Positions 19,801 to 28,136 of a stretch of DNA of 64,000 bases are shown here, in pieces (position 1 is the first letter of the stretch; each line of letters begins with the position of its first letter). The notes beneath the pieces were generated by a model. That model did not search any database, was not told the DNA's origin, and saw nothing but the letters and a program-made list of their open reading frames with translations. The translations under genes were made by a program, and so were the position numbers. Origin of the DNA: Campylobacter sp. RM16192 (GTDB lineage Bacteria > Campylobacterota > Campylobacteria > Campylobacterales > Campylobacteraceae); contig NZ_CP012552.1 in NCBI RefSeq assembly GCF_004803855.2, forward strand, positions 992,001 through 1,056,000. Direction: 5' to 3'.

Positions 19801-21144
19801 TTATTTAACCCTGCCCGCCATAGCCTTATATATATTTATCTCATCTTGCAGCAGTTTATATCGCTGTAAGATGAGGTTAGAGCGAGCGTCCAGTTCGCTA
19901 TTTCTAGCTTGCAAGTAGTCCTTTAGCTCGCCCTTGCCCGCATCAAATTTAAGCCTATAAATTTCGCTTATCTCTTTAAAATTTATGGCTTGCTTTTCGT
20001 AATTTTTCAAAAGCAGCTCATCGTTTTTTAAATTTTTATACGCCGTATCAAGCTCGTTTAAGGACTTTATCAAAGTTTCAAAGTAGTTTATCTTAGCTAG
20101 TTCAAAATTCGCCTCTGAAATTTTTAGGCTATTTTTAAGGCGAGAATAGTTCAAAAACGGCAAATTAAGATTTAAATTTCCGCCTAAAAATTTAAGCGAA
20201 AATGCTTCACTTGTCCGATCGCCGCTTCCGCTAAGGATAGCTGCAATGCTAACGCTTGGATAAAAACTCTTTTGGCTAACTTTTACATTTAGCAAGCTCT
20301 CTTCTATGCGAGCTATAGCCGCTTTTAGGTCAGGGCGATTTGAGATAGCGTAAAGCGCCGCATCTAAATTTACACCTAAAAATTTTATATTTTCAAGTGA
20401 AATTTTGGCAAATTTAAACTCAAATTCAGGGCTTTCGGCAAGCAATATCCTTAAAGTCTGTTTGGCTAAATTTAGATTTTTTTGCGCGTTTAAGACCTTG
20501 TTTTGAGCATTTAAAAGCGAGCTTTGAATCTGCTTTAAAGATAGCTCTTCGCCTTTACCAAGCTCGAATTTAGCTCTAGTTATCGCTTCAAGTTCGCGGT
20601 AGTTTTTAAGAGCGGCATCATAAAGCTCAAGACTTTCGTTTAGATAGATGATCTCAAAATAGCTATCCACAACGCTATTTATCAGCGCAAGCCTTGCAGC
20701 CTCGGCGTCAAATTTCGTAGCATTTGCCTCCCAAAGAGCAGCGTCACGTGAGTTTGCAAGCTTTTGCCAAAGATCGATTTCATAATTTAGCGAAACGCCG
20801 CTTTTATAGCTTTTGCTAGGCTTATCGCCTTCTAAATTTTTACTTACATCAGCCGTGAAATTTGCATTAAAATTCGGGATTAAATTTGCGCTTACAACTC
20901 CTGCTTGAGCTAAGGCTTTATTTATACTTATCGCAACTTTTAGCAAATTTGTATTGTTTTTTAAGGCAAGTCTTACAAGCTCGTTTAGTTCAGCTCTTTC
21001 ATACCCTTTCCACCACTCTTGCTCAAACTCAAAATTTAGGCTTAAATTTTCATCCAAGATAAGCTTGTTATAATCCTCATTTATGCTTTTTACCGCACAT
21101 CCGCTAAACAAAATCACAAATACAAATATCAAAATTCTTTTCAT
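19801..21144 (-). CDS. TolC/NodT-type outer-membrane efflux lipoprotein
   Basis: Outer-membrane channel for the MacAB pump encoded immediately upstream. The signal peptide ends in lipobox FSGC (Cys 16), so it is a lipoprotein like NodT/OprM. Two outer-membrane efflux repeats with long alpha-helices follow (ELNELVRLALKNNTNLL; SNRPDLKAAIARIEESL). Length 447 is normal. Two bases separate it from macB. C. jejuni has the same macA-macB-OMF order as I recall (Cj0606-0608). After its stop the frame stays open for ~44 codons; see findings. Confidence 0.9.
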   Translation of the reverse strand: MKRILIFVFVILFSGCAVKSINEDYNKLILDENLSLNFEFEQEWWKGYERAELNELVRLALKNNTNLLKVAISINKALAQAGVVSANLIPNFNANFTADVSKNLEGDKPSKSYKSGVSLNYEIDLWQKLANSRDAALWEANATKFDAEAARLALINSVVDSYFEIIYLNESLELYDAALKNYRELEAITRAKFELGKGEELSLKQIQSSLLNAQNKVLNAQKNLNLAKQTLRILLAESPEFEFKFAKISLENIKFLGVNLDAALYAISNRPDLKAAIARIEESLLNVKVSQKSFYPSVSIAAILSGSGDRTSEAFSLKFLGGNLNLNLPFLNYSRLKNSLKISEANFELAKINYFETLIKSLNELDTAYKNLKNDELLLKNYEKQAINFKEISEIYRLKFDAGKGELKDYLQARNSELDARSNLILQRYKLLQDEINIYKAMAGRVK

Positions 21145-21145
21145 A

Positions 21146-23077
21146 TCATTCCCTTGAAAGAGCGTCTATAGGATTTAGTTTGGATGCGTTTCTAGCAGGC
21201 ATGTAGCCAAAAATTATACCTATAAAAGTAGAGGTAAATAAAGCAACTACAATAGAAAGATTAGAAAATATCATATGAACTTGTGGTGAAAATTTATTAA
21301 ACACATATCCTATCCCAAAAGACGCCGCTATACCGGCTATCCCTCCGATCACACACAGCAATACCGCCTCTATTAAAAACTGCTGTAAGATATCTCCCTG
21401 TCTTGCACCGATAGCCATTCTTATGCCTATCTCCCTTGTTCTCTCGGTTACTGAAACAAGCATTATATTCATAACCCCTATTCCGCCTACCAGAAGCGAT
21501 ATAAAAGCTATGCAAGATATCAGAAGCGTCATCGTTCTAGTCGTGCTCTCTATAGTCTTTTTTATGGTGTCCGAATTTCTTGTAAAAAAGTCCTTCTTTC
21601 CTCTTTTTGCAGCCAAAACCTCAGTCAGACTTCGCTCGGCGACCTGAGCATTCACCTCATCTTTTACTTTGACTGTTATGGAGTTTATAAACCTATCGCC
21701 GGTTATCTTGTTTATAACAGTCGTGTATGGAGTGTAAATTCTAAGCGTGCTTGAGTCGCCTATATTACTACTATATTTCAAAACTCCTATTATACGAAAC
21801 GGACGTTTATTAAAAAGTATAGTTTCTCCTATCGGATCAATTCCTTGAAAAAATTCATATTTTGTATTTTGATCTATAACTAACACTGAAGCGGAGTTTT
21901 TTACCTCATCTTCATTAAAAGATCTGCCTTTTTCAAATTTATGCCCCAAGACATCAAGACTTTGAGCACCTCCTCCTCTCATGCTTGCCGAGGCTGATTT
22001 ATTTCTATATGTCAACATACCGCTTGCAGTTGTATTTGGAGTAACACTATCAAGATAGTCTTGGCGAGATAGCATTACAGTATCTGATATGGTTAGAGTC
22101 TTTACTATGCCTCTAAGATCGCTAAAACCCTTGCCGGGATATATATCTATGGTATTTGTGCCGATACCTCTGATGTCTGATAGTATTTGCTGTTGAGAGC
22201 CCTTACCCAGAGCTACTACGCAGATAACCGAGGCTATACCGATGATGATGCCAAGCATGGTTAAGACAGATCTTAGCTTATGGCTAAATATCGAATTTAA
22301 CGACATCTTAAAACTCTCTATAAACTGATCTTTGTAAAAGCTTATGGCATTTTTTTGTTTGAGCTTAGTGGTTTTAGAGGGGAAAATTTCATCTTTTTTT
22401 GCTATATCTTTTAAAATTTCACCGTCTTTTATCTCTATGATACGATTTGCGTAGGCCGCGATGTTTGCATCGTGAGTTACGATGATTATGGTGTGTCCCT
22501 CCTTATGTAAATTCGTTAAAATTTCCATCACCATTAGCCCGCTTGCACTATCAAGCGCGCCTGTGGGCTCATCGGCTAAGATTATCTCGCCTCCGTTCAT
22601 AAGCGCTCTTGCGATACTTACGCGCTGTTGCTGTCCACCGCTTAGCTTATTTGGAAGCGAATCAAGCTTGTCATCTAATCCTAATCCGCTTAAAATTTTA
22701 GTCGCTCTTTCCTCTCTATCCTTTTTTTCAAGCCCCGCATAAACGCTAGGCAGTGATACGTTTGATAGCGCATTTAAAGTTACTAATAGATTATATCTTT
22801 GAAATATAAAGCCAAATTTATTACGTCTTAGATTAGCAAGTGAATCCGAGTCAAATTTAGCCACATCGTCCCCGTTTAAAAGATACTCTCCGCTTGTCGG
22901 ACTGTCAAGGCAACCAAGGATATTCATAAGCGTTGATTTGCCTGAACCGGACTGCCCGATAATAGCGATAAATTCGCCCTTTCTTATATTTAAATTTATA
23001 TTTTTAAGAGCATCGAAACTATTTTCACCAAGCTTAAATTTCTTGCTTAAATTTTTAAGCTCTATTAATGAACTCAA
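21146..23077 (-). CDS. macB: MacB-type ABC transporter (ATPase-permease fusion)
   Basis: Mechanotransmission-type ABC exporter (macrolides, peptides, lipoprotein-like substrates) that works with MacA and an outer-membrane channel. The N-terminal ATPase has Walker A GQSGSGKST near 39-47, signature LSGGQQQR near 141, and Walker B ILADEPTGALD. A MacB periplasmic core domain follows, then three C-terminal spans of the FtsX fold (ERTREIGIRMAIGARQGDILQQFL). At 643 residues it is standard. It lies 3 nt from macA. Substrate not predictable. Confidence 0.93.
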   Translation of the reverse strand: MSSLIELKNLSKKFKLGENSFDALKNINLNIRKGEFIAIIGQSGSGKSTLMNILGCLDSPTSGEYLLNGDDVAKFDSDSLANLRRNKFGFIFQRYNLLVTLNALSNVSLPSVYAGLEKKDREERATKILSGLGLDDKLDSLPNKLSGGQQQRVSIARALMNGGEIILADEPTGALDSASGLMVMEILTNLHKEGHTIIIVTHDANIAAYANRIIEIKDGEILKDIAKKDEIFPSKTTKLKQKNAISFYKDQFIESFKMSLNSIFSHKLRSVLTMLGIIIGIASVICVVALGKGSQQQILSDIRGIGTNTIDIYPGKGFSDLRGIVKTLTISDTVMLSRQDYLDSVTPNTTASGMLTYRNKSASASMRGGGAQSLDVLGHKFEKGRSFNEDEVKNSASVLVIDQNTKYEFFQGIDPIGETILFNKRPFRIIGVLKYSSNIGDSSTLRIYTPYTTVINKITGDRFINSITVKVKDEVNAQVAERSLTEVLAAKRGKKDFFTRNSDTIKKTIESTTRTMTLLISCIAFISLLVGGIGVMNIMLVSVTERTREIGIRMAIGARQGDILQQFLIEAVLLCVIGGIAGIAASFGIGYVFNKFSPQVHMIFSNLSIVVALFTSTFIGIIFGYMPARNASKLNPIDALSRE

Positions 23078-23080
23078 ATT

Positions 23081-24277
23081 TTACCTGCCTCTTATTCTTT
23101 TATTTTCGCGCTCTATCATCTTGTTTATTTGATCGGCCGAACTCCTTGAGGTAATAACTCTTTCGCCATCTTCTATACCGCTTATTATTTGAGATTTTAT
23201 ACTATCGCTAAGCCCCACCTTAACCTCTCTTGTCTCTATTAAGCCGTTATCTTTTAGCACCTCTATCACCATCCTTGAATCTTGCTTTTTGATAGCCGTA
23301 TTTGGCACTATGATCGCATCTTTTACTCTTTTAAGTATGATGACATTTAAGGTTGTCATGCCTATGCGCAAAATTTCATCCCGATTATCTATAAGAGCGT
23401 TCGCATAGTAATATATTGCAGATGAAGCGGAGTTAGAACTACTCAATGACGATTTTTGGCTGTATTTGCCGTTGCTTAGAGTGGTAAGCCCTGGGTCGAT
23501 AGAGCTAATTTCGGTATAAAATTTCTTATTTGGTTCTGAAAGTATAGAATACTCAACCCTTGAGCCAACCTTTACCTTCGTGATGTCGCCCTCTGCTATC
23601 TCCATTTTTAGCTTTAGCTTCGTTAGATCCGCTATATTTACGATGGTCGGCGTCGTCTGGTTTGAATTTACGGTTTGACCCTCTTCAACCTGAACCGATA
23701 CGATAGTGCCCTCTTTTGGCGCAACTATCTTAGTGTATCCCAGATCGATCTGAGCGGTGTTTAGAGAAATTTTAGTCTGAGCTATCTGCGCTTCTATCTC
23801 TTTTACGTTTGCCTTTGTAACGGCAAAAGAGTTTTTAGCGCTTTCAAACTCCTCTTTTGAGGTTGCGTTTTTGCTAAAGAGCTCTTTTTCGCGGTTAAAT
23901 TTACTCTCTGCGATCTCAAGAGCGACCTTTGCGCTATTTAACTTCGCTTCATAAATTCCAAGCTGAGCTCTTTTAGTATCTACGTTATTTTGCTGAGTTG
24001 CGGAGTCGATCTCTGCTATCATGTCACCTGCTTTTACCTTATCGCCAAGCTTTACATATAGCTTTTTTATCTGTCCTGAAACCTGCGCACCCAAGTCGAT
24101 AAGCTCGTTTGCGTAAATTTCGCCGTTGCTATCTATGCTTTTGCTTAGATCTCCTCTAACGGCGACAGATGTTATAAACTCATCTTTTTTCTCTTCTTTG
24201 AAATATTTTTCATACGCAAAATAAAAACAGGCGGAAAGAATGGCTAAAAATATTATAAATTTGATTATTTTTTTCAT
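23081..24277 (-). CDS. macA: periplasmic adaptor MacA
   Basis: HlyD-type membrane-fusion protein linking MacB to the outer-membrane channel. It has an N-terminal membrane anchor (residues 5-22), a biotinyl-lipoyl-like barrel (ANELIDLGAQVSGQIKKLYVKLGDKVKAGD in family style), an alpha hairpin (~100-185) and a beta-barrel/membrane-proximal C-terminus. Length 398 fits. First gene of the macAB-OMF operon; the 186-nt gap to the divergent AEC gene presumably holds both promoters. Confidence 0.93.
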   Translation of the reverse strand: MKKIIKFIIFLAILSACFYFAYEKYFKEEKKDEFITSVAVRGDLSKSIDSNGEIYANELIDLGAQVSGQIKKLYVKLGDKVKAGDMIAEIDSATQQNNVDTKRAQLGIYEAKLNSAKVALEIAESKFNREKELFSKNATSKEEFESAKNSFAVTKANVKEIEAQIAQTKISLNTAQIDLGYTKIVAPKEGTIVSVQVEEGQTVNSNQTTPTIVNIADLTKLKLKMEIAEGDITKVKVGSRVEYSILSEPNKKFYTEISSIDPGLTTLSNGKYSQKSSLSSSNSASSAIYYYANALIDNRDEILRIGMTTLNVIILKRVKDAIIVPNTAIKKQDSRMVIEVLKDNGLIETREVKVGLSDSIKSQIISGIEDGERVITSRSSADQINKMIERENKRIRGR

Positions 24278-24463
24278 ACTATTACTTTGAATTTTTAAAT
24301 TTAAATCAAGTATTATATTAAAAATTTTGTAAAAAATACGTTAAATTCAAAAATTTTTAATATACAAATATTAACTTTATTAATATTTACAAAAGAATTT
24401 TTATTTTTATTTAATAACCATTACCATATAATTTTGGCTTAAATTTAAAAGATAAAGAAAATT

Positions 24464-25372
24464 ATGCTTACTCCCCTGCTATCAATATTTATTCTTATAG
24501 CTTCCGGATATTTTGCAAAAAAAGTTAAAATTTTCGAGCAAAAGCAAGCGAGTATTTTTATAGATTACGCACTATGTTTTGCTCTGCCAGCATTGATATT
24601 TGATAAAATTTATCACATAAGTATAGATAAAACTCTCATAAACATAATCCTAACAGGCTTTTTATCCTCGTTTGTAGCCGCTTTTGTCGTATTTTTTATC
24701 TGTAAGGCGTTTAAATTTAGCCAAGCTACAGCCATTAGTGCTTTATTACTGGCGATGTTTGGCAACACCATTTTTATCGGTATGCCTATCATCACGGGCT
24801 TTTTTGGAGAAGATGCTTTAAATGAGGTGATATTTTACGACCAATTTGCAACATCCATACCTATATCTATCATCGGGCCTTTTGTGCTCTCTTTTGGAGC
24901 GCCAGCTAAGGTTTCACTAGTGCAAAACACTATAAAAGTGCTTAAATTTCCTCCATTTATCGCACTTATCACAGGGCTTGTTTTTAAAGGTGTTGAGCTT
25001 CCTTCAGTTATCTTTACCGCGCTTAATCTCTTTAGTCAAAGCGTGGTTCCCGTGGCTTTATTTGCTATCGGTATCGGACTTGGATTTAGAAGCATAAGAA
25101 GCTCATATAAAGCCACTGTAATAGTAATCGCAGGTAAAATGCTAGTAGCTCCTCTTATATTTATCCTTATAGCTTTAATATTTAGCGTTGATTTTAGCCC
25201 TAAATGGCTCATAGGAATTCTTCAGTGTGCCATGCCGCCGATGGTTTTAGCAAGCGCTATGATAATGAAGGCGAATTTAGACAGTCAGCTTGCAGTTTCA
25301 GCCGTAGCCACAGGCGTTGCATTTAGCTTTATCAGTCTTCCTTTGGTGTATTTTATCTGCGGATTTTTGTAA
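24464..25372 (+). CDS. AEC family transporter
   Basis: Auxin-efflux-carrier-type membrane protein with about ten hydrophobic segments over 302 residues. Typical family features are the N-terminal SIFILIASGYFAKK and the mid-protein LLAMFGNTIFIGMPI crossover. Bacterial members export or import small carboxylates such as malate; the substrate here is unknown. The gene stands alone, divergent from macA, 71 nt before the MxKDx gene. The start ATG at 24464 lies after an AT-rich leader with AAAGATAAAG rather than a strong ribosome binding site. Confidence 0.88.
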   Translation: MLTPLLSIFILIASGYFAKKVKIFEQKQASIFIDYALCFALPALIFDKIYHISIDKTLINIILTGFLSSFVAAFVVFFICKAFKFSQATAISALLLAMFGNTIFIGMPIITGFFGEDALNEVIFYDQFATSIPISIIGPFVLSFGAPAKVSLVQNTIKVLKFPPFIALITGLVFKGVELPSVIFTALNLFSQSVVPVALFAIGIGLGFRSIRSSYKATVIVIAGKMLVAPLIFILIALIFSVDFSPKWLIGILQCAMPPMVLASAMIMKANLDSQLAVSAVATGVAFSFISLPLVYFICGFL

Positions 25373-25443
25373 TTTTATATATTTCACACTCACTTTATAC
25401 TTCTTGGTTAAGATTTCAGCATAATTTATCACAAGGAGACAAA

Positions 25444-25695
25444 ATGAAAAAGTTAGTTTTAGTTGCGCTTGGCGCTATGTTTATGGTTGGTGGCGCTATG
25501 GCGGCAGATATGAAAAAAGATGATATGATGTCTAAAGATATGCCGATGGCAAAAGAGATGAAAGATGATATGAAAATGCACAAAGACGAGATGAAAGGCG
25601 ACATGAAAAAAGATATGTCTGATAAAAAAGATGATATGATGATGAAAAAAGATGAAGTGAAAAAAGAGATGAAAAAACCTGAAGGCATAATGTAA
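25444..25695 (+). CDS. periplasmic MxKDx-repeat protein, Met/Lys/Asp-rich
   Basis: An 83-residue protein: signal peptide with AMA cleavage site near residue 20, then a mature part made almost only of Met, Lys and Asp/Glu in irregular five-residue repeats (MKKDD, MSKDM, MAKEM, MKGDM, MKKDM). It resembles the penta-MxKDx repeat family, whose function is not established. A methionine-rich, acidic, disordered periplasmic peptide could bind Cu(I) or scavenge oxidants; this is inference. AAGGAG (25434-25439) precedes the ATG. The TAA stop overlaps the start of the response-regulator gene (TAATG), so its synthesis is coupled to a two-component system. Confidence 0.85.
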   Translation: MKKLVLVALGAMFMVGGAMAADMKKDDMMSKDMPMAKEMKDDMKMHKDEMKGDMKKDMSDKKDDMMMKKDEVKKEMKKPEGIM

Positions 25696-26357
25696 TGACA
25701 AGAATTTTGCTCGTAGAAGATGATGAAATTTTAAGCGAAATGATAACCGAGTATCTAAGCGAGAGAGATTATAAGATAACCGCTTGCATAGATGCTAAAA
25801 CCGCTCTTGATCTAGCCTATGAGCAAAAATTCGATATCTTGATACTTGACGTTAAAATTCCTAAAGGCGATGGATTTTCGCTTCTATCGTCCTTAAGGAA
25901 GGCTGACGTATATACTCCTGCTATATTTACGACCTCCCTAAATACTATAGAAGATCTTGAGGTGGGCTATAAAAGCGGTTGCGATGACTACCTCAAAAAG
26001 CCTTACGAGCTTAAAGAGTTGCTTTTGCGTATCAAAAATTTACTTAGGCGAAATTTCTCTCATACAAACGATGACTTTATCGAGATTGCCGACGGGTTTA
26101 GATTTCACATAGATAGCAAAACAGTTCAAAAAGACGGCGAAAATGTAAATATCTCAAACAAAGAGAGTGAGCTTTTAGCGCTATTTTTACAAAACAAAAA
26201 CAAACTTCTTACAAAAGAGGTTATATATGATAAAATTTGGGGCTATGACGAAGAGCCAAGTGAGCAAAGTTTGCGCGTATATATAAGGACTTTACGCCAA
26301 ATTTTAGGCAAGGACAGCATCATAAATAAACGAGGTGACGGCTACATCTATGTCTGA
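25695..26357 (+). CDS. OmpR-family response regulator
   Basis: Receiver domain (1-~115) with the acidic pair E8/D9/D10, phospho-acceptor D52 (LILDVKIPKGDG), Thr at the switch (FTTS) and the conserved Lys in KKPYELKELL. The C-terminal winged-helix DNA-binding domain (trans_reg_C) ends GDGYIYV. 220 residues. The start overlaps the MxKDx stop by one base; the end overlaps the kinase gene by 8 nt. Transcription factor whose probable targets include its own operon. I could not decide which named Campylobacter system it corresponds to. Confidence 0.93.
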   Translation: MTRILLVEDDEILSEMITEYLSERDYKITACIDAKTALDLAYEQKFDILILDVKIPKGDGFSLLSSLRKADVYTPAIFTTSLNTIEDLEVGYKSGCDDYLKKPYELKELLLRIKNLLRRNFSHTNDDFIEIADGFRFHIDSKTVQKDGENVNISNKESELLALFLQNKNKLLTKEVIYDKIWGYDEEPSEQSLRVYIRTLRQILGKDSIINKRGDGYIYV

Positions 26358-27516
26358 AAAAACCAAGATAATATCTAAAATTTTATCCCTCTATCTAATC
26401 ACCAGCGCGCTATTTTTAAGCTATTTTTCGATAAACGATTACAAAATGGCAAAAGAGGCACTTATCTCAAACGAGGTAAAAAATCTCAAAGAGATAAAAA
26501 TGGGAATTTACATGAAAGCTAGTATGAACGGCATAAATTCCGCCGCTGCACTCATGCAAGAAAAGCAAGTAAGCGCATGTATAGTCTCAAAAGACGGCAA
26601 GATAATCTATCAAGACACTGAATGTCTGCAAGATACCAAAAAAAACGTAGCGTTTTTAAAAGATGGCAAGGTAGTCATATACGAAGCACTTCAAAGCATG
26701 GAAAGCAATGCCACCGGAGAGCTCTCAACGGCAAACATCCTGCTTGAAGGAAGAGATATAAGAAGCGATTTAAATCTCTTAAAGCTTAAAATTTTAGGAA
26801 ATTTACTTCTGATACTTACAATTATCATGGTTATAGCCTACTACTTGGCAAAGCTTTCTTTGGAGCCGCTTCATGCCAAGATAAATGCGCTAAATCGCTT
26901 CATAAAAGACTCAACGCACGAGATAAACACGCCTCTTAGCATAATAATGATGAGTATAGAAACAACCGATAAAAGCACGCTTAGCAGCAAAAATTTAAAA
27001 CGACTCAATAACATCGAACTAGCAGCCAGAAGCCTAAGCAATATCTACGAAGATCTTACATATCTATCCTTTAGCAAAAGCGACGCAATCAAAAAAGAGC
27101 AGATAAATTTAAAAAATCTATTTAACGAACGGCTTGAATATTTCGCTCCGTTTTTTGCCAAACGCTCAATCATCCCGCAAATAAATTTAAGCGAAGCGAG
27201 TATAAACGCAAACCTCTATGAGGTAAGAAGAATGATAGATAACCTTATCAGTAACGCTATAAAATATTCAAACATAGGCGGATTTGTAAGCATAAATTTA
27301 AGCAAAAACGAATTTGCTATCACAAATAGCGGCGAAGGTATCAGTAAAGAGCAGCAAAAGAAAATTTACGATCGCTACACACGCTTTAACAACGACCAAG
27401 GCGGATTTGGTATAGGACTAAATTTAGTAAAGAGAGTTTGCGAGAGTAACGATTTAAACATCATCTGTGAAAGCGAGATCGATCAAAACACGACTTTTAA
27501 AGTAAGCTGGAGCTAA
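26350..27516 (+). CDS. sensor histidine kinase
   Basis: Partner of the response regulator. From the ATG at 26350 (GAGGTGA at 26332-26338): TM1 at residues ~7-27, periplasmic sensor ~30-147 with only two cysteines (C77 and C92), TM2 ~148-168, H-box with H190 (STHEINTPLS), N-box DNLISNAIKYS, G-box GFGIGLNLVKR. An upstream in-frame GTG at 26335 would add five residues but lacks a better ribosome binding site. Length 388 is normal. The cysteine pair could form a disulfide or bind metal, in line with the Met-rich periplasmic protein at the head of the operon; that link is inference. Confidence 0.92.
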   Translation: MSEKTKIISKILSLYLITSALFLSYFSINDYKMAKEALISNEVKNLKEIKMGIYMKASMNGINSAAALMQEKQVSACIVSKDGKIIYQDTECLQDTKKNVAFLKDGKVVIYEALQSMESNATGELSTANILLEGRDIRSDLNLLKLKILGNLLLILTIIMVIAYYLAKLSLEPLHAKINALNRFIKDSTHEINTPLSIIMMSIETTDKSTLSSKNLKRLNNIELAARSLSNIYEDLTYLSFSKSDAIKKEQINLKNLFNERLEYFAPFFAKRSIIPQINLSEASINANLYEVRRMIDNLISNAIKYSNIGGFVSINLSKNEFAITNSGEGISKEQQKKIYDRYTRFNNDQGGFGIGLNLVKRVCESNDLNIICESEIDQNTTFKVSWS

Positions 27517-28127
27517 AATTTATCCTCAAGCAAGGAGAAATTTTTACACCCTACCTCATCGCCAAGCTCGCAACCCATCTTATAATACTTCCTAGCCACA
27601 TCTCTACTGCCGCCCTCAACCCCTAAAGAGAACTGATGCATACCGCCTAAATTCGTGCAGCTTTTTGAGTGCTTAAGCTCTATGCAGGCCTTTTCATATA
27701 GCTTTATAGCTCGCACGAAGTTATGCCCTGTCTCGGTGCCAAGCCTAAATGAATTTGCTGCGTTATAGCAGCCATACTTACTGTTTAGCCGGCAGGATTT
27801 TAAAAAGAGATTTAGCACTTCCACATCGTTTTTATCATCACCAAATCTCTGATAAAGCGAGCCAAGATTTGAGCAAGCTACCGCAAGATCGCTCTTGCAA
27901 GCTTCTTTATAGCAAATTTCAGCACTCTTAAAATCATCCGCAAGCTCAAATTCAACTCCCATATCGTTACACTCGCTTGAAGTTTTATCCTTGCAGATAT
28001 GCTCTTGTTTGGCTTCACTCTTATTTGATTTACTATGCAAATTTTGATTTTTAGCAGGGCTTAAAGAGGCGCAACCGCTAAATAAAATCCCGATAAAAAT
28101 AAGTATATAAAAGACTCTAAAGCTCAT
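27513..28127 (-). CDS. Sel1-repeat lipoprotein (Hcp-like)
   Basis: The signal peptide ends with lipobox FSGC (Cys 19). The mature part has three to four Sel1/TPR-like repeats, each with paired cysteines spaced as in Helicobacter cysteine-rich proteins (CYKEACKSDLAVACSNLG; KACIELKHSKSCTNLG; YKMGCELGDEVGCKNF). Such repeats form disulfide-stapled alpha-solenoids that bind proteins in the periplasm. Length 204. It converges on the kinase gene (4-nt overlap) and lies 9 nt after cmeF on the same strand, so it may be the last gene of the cmeDEF operon. Partner unknown. Confidence 0.85.
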   Translation of the reverse strand: MSFRVFYILIFIGILFSGCASLSPAKNQNLHSKSNKSEAKQEHICKDKTSSECNDMGVEFELADDFKSAEICYKEACKSDLAVACSNLGSLYQRFGDDKNDVEVLNLFLKSCRLNSKYGCYNAANSFRLGTETGHNFVRAIKLYEKACIELKHSKSCTNLGGMHQFSLGVEGGSRDVARKYYKMGCELGDEVGCKNFSLLEDKF

Positions 28128-28136
28128 TTTAGATCC

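Noticed and set aside
25459-25701. His/Phe-rich minus-strand ORF antisense to the MxKDx gene
   Set aside because: The His/Phe bias is the complement of the ATGAAAGAT repeat; it has no ribosome binding site of its own.
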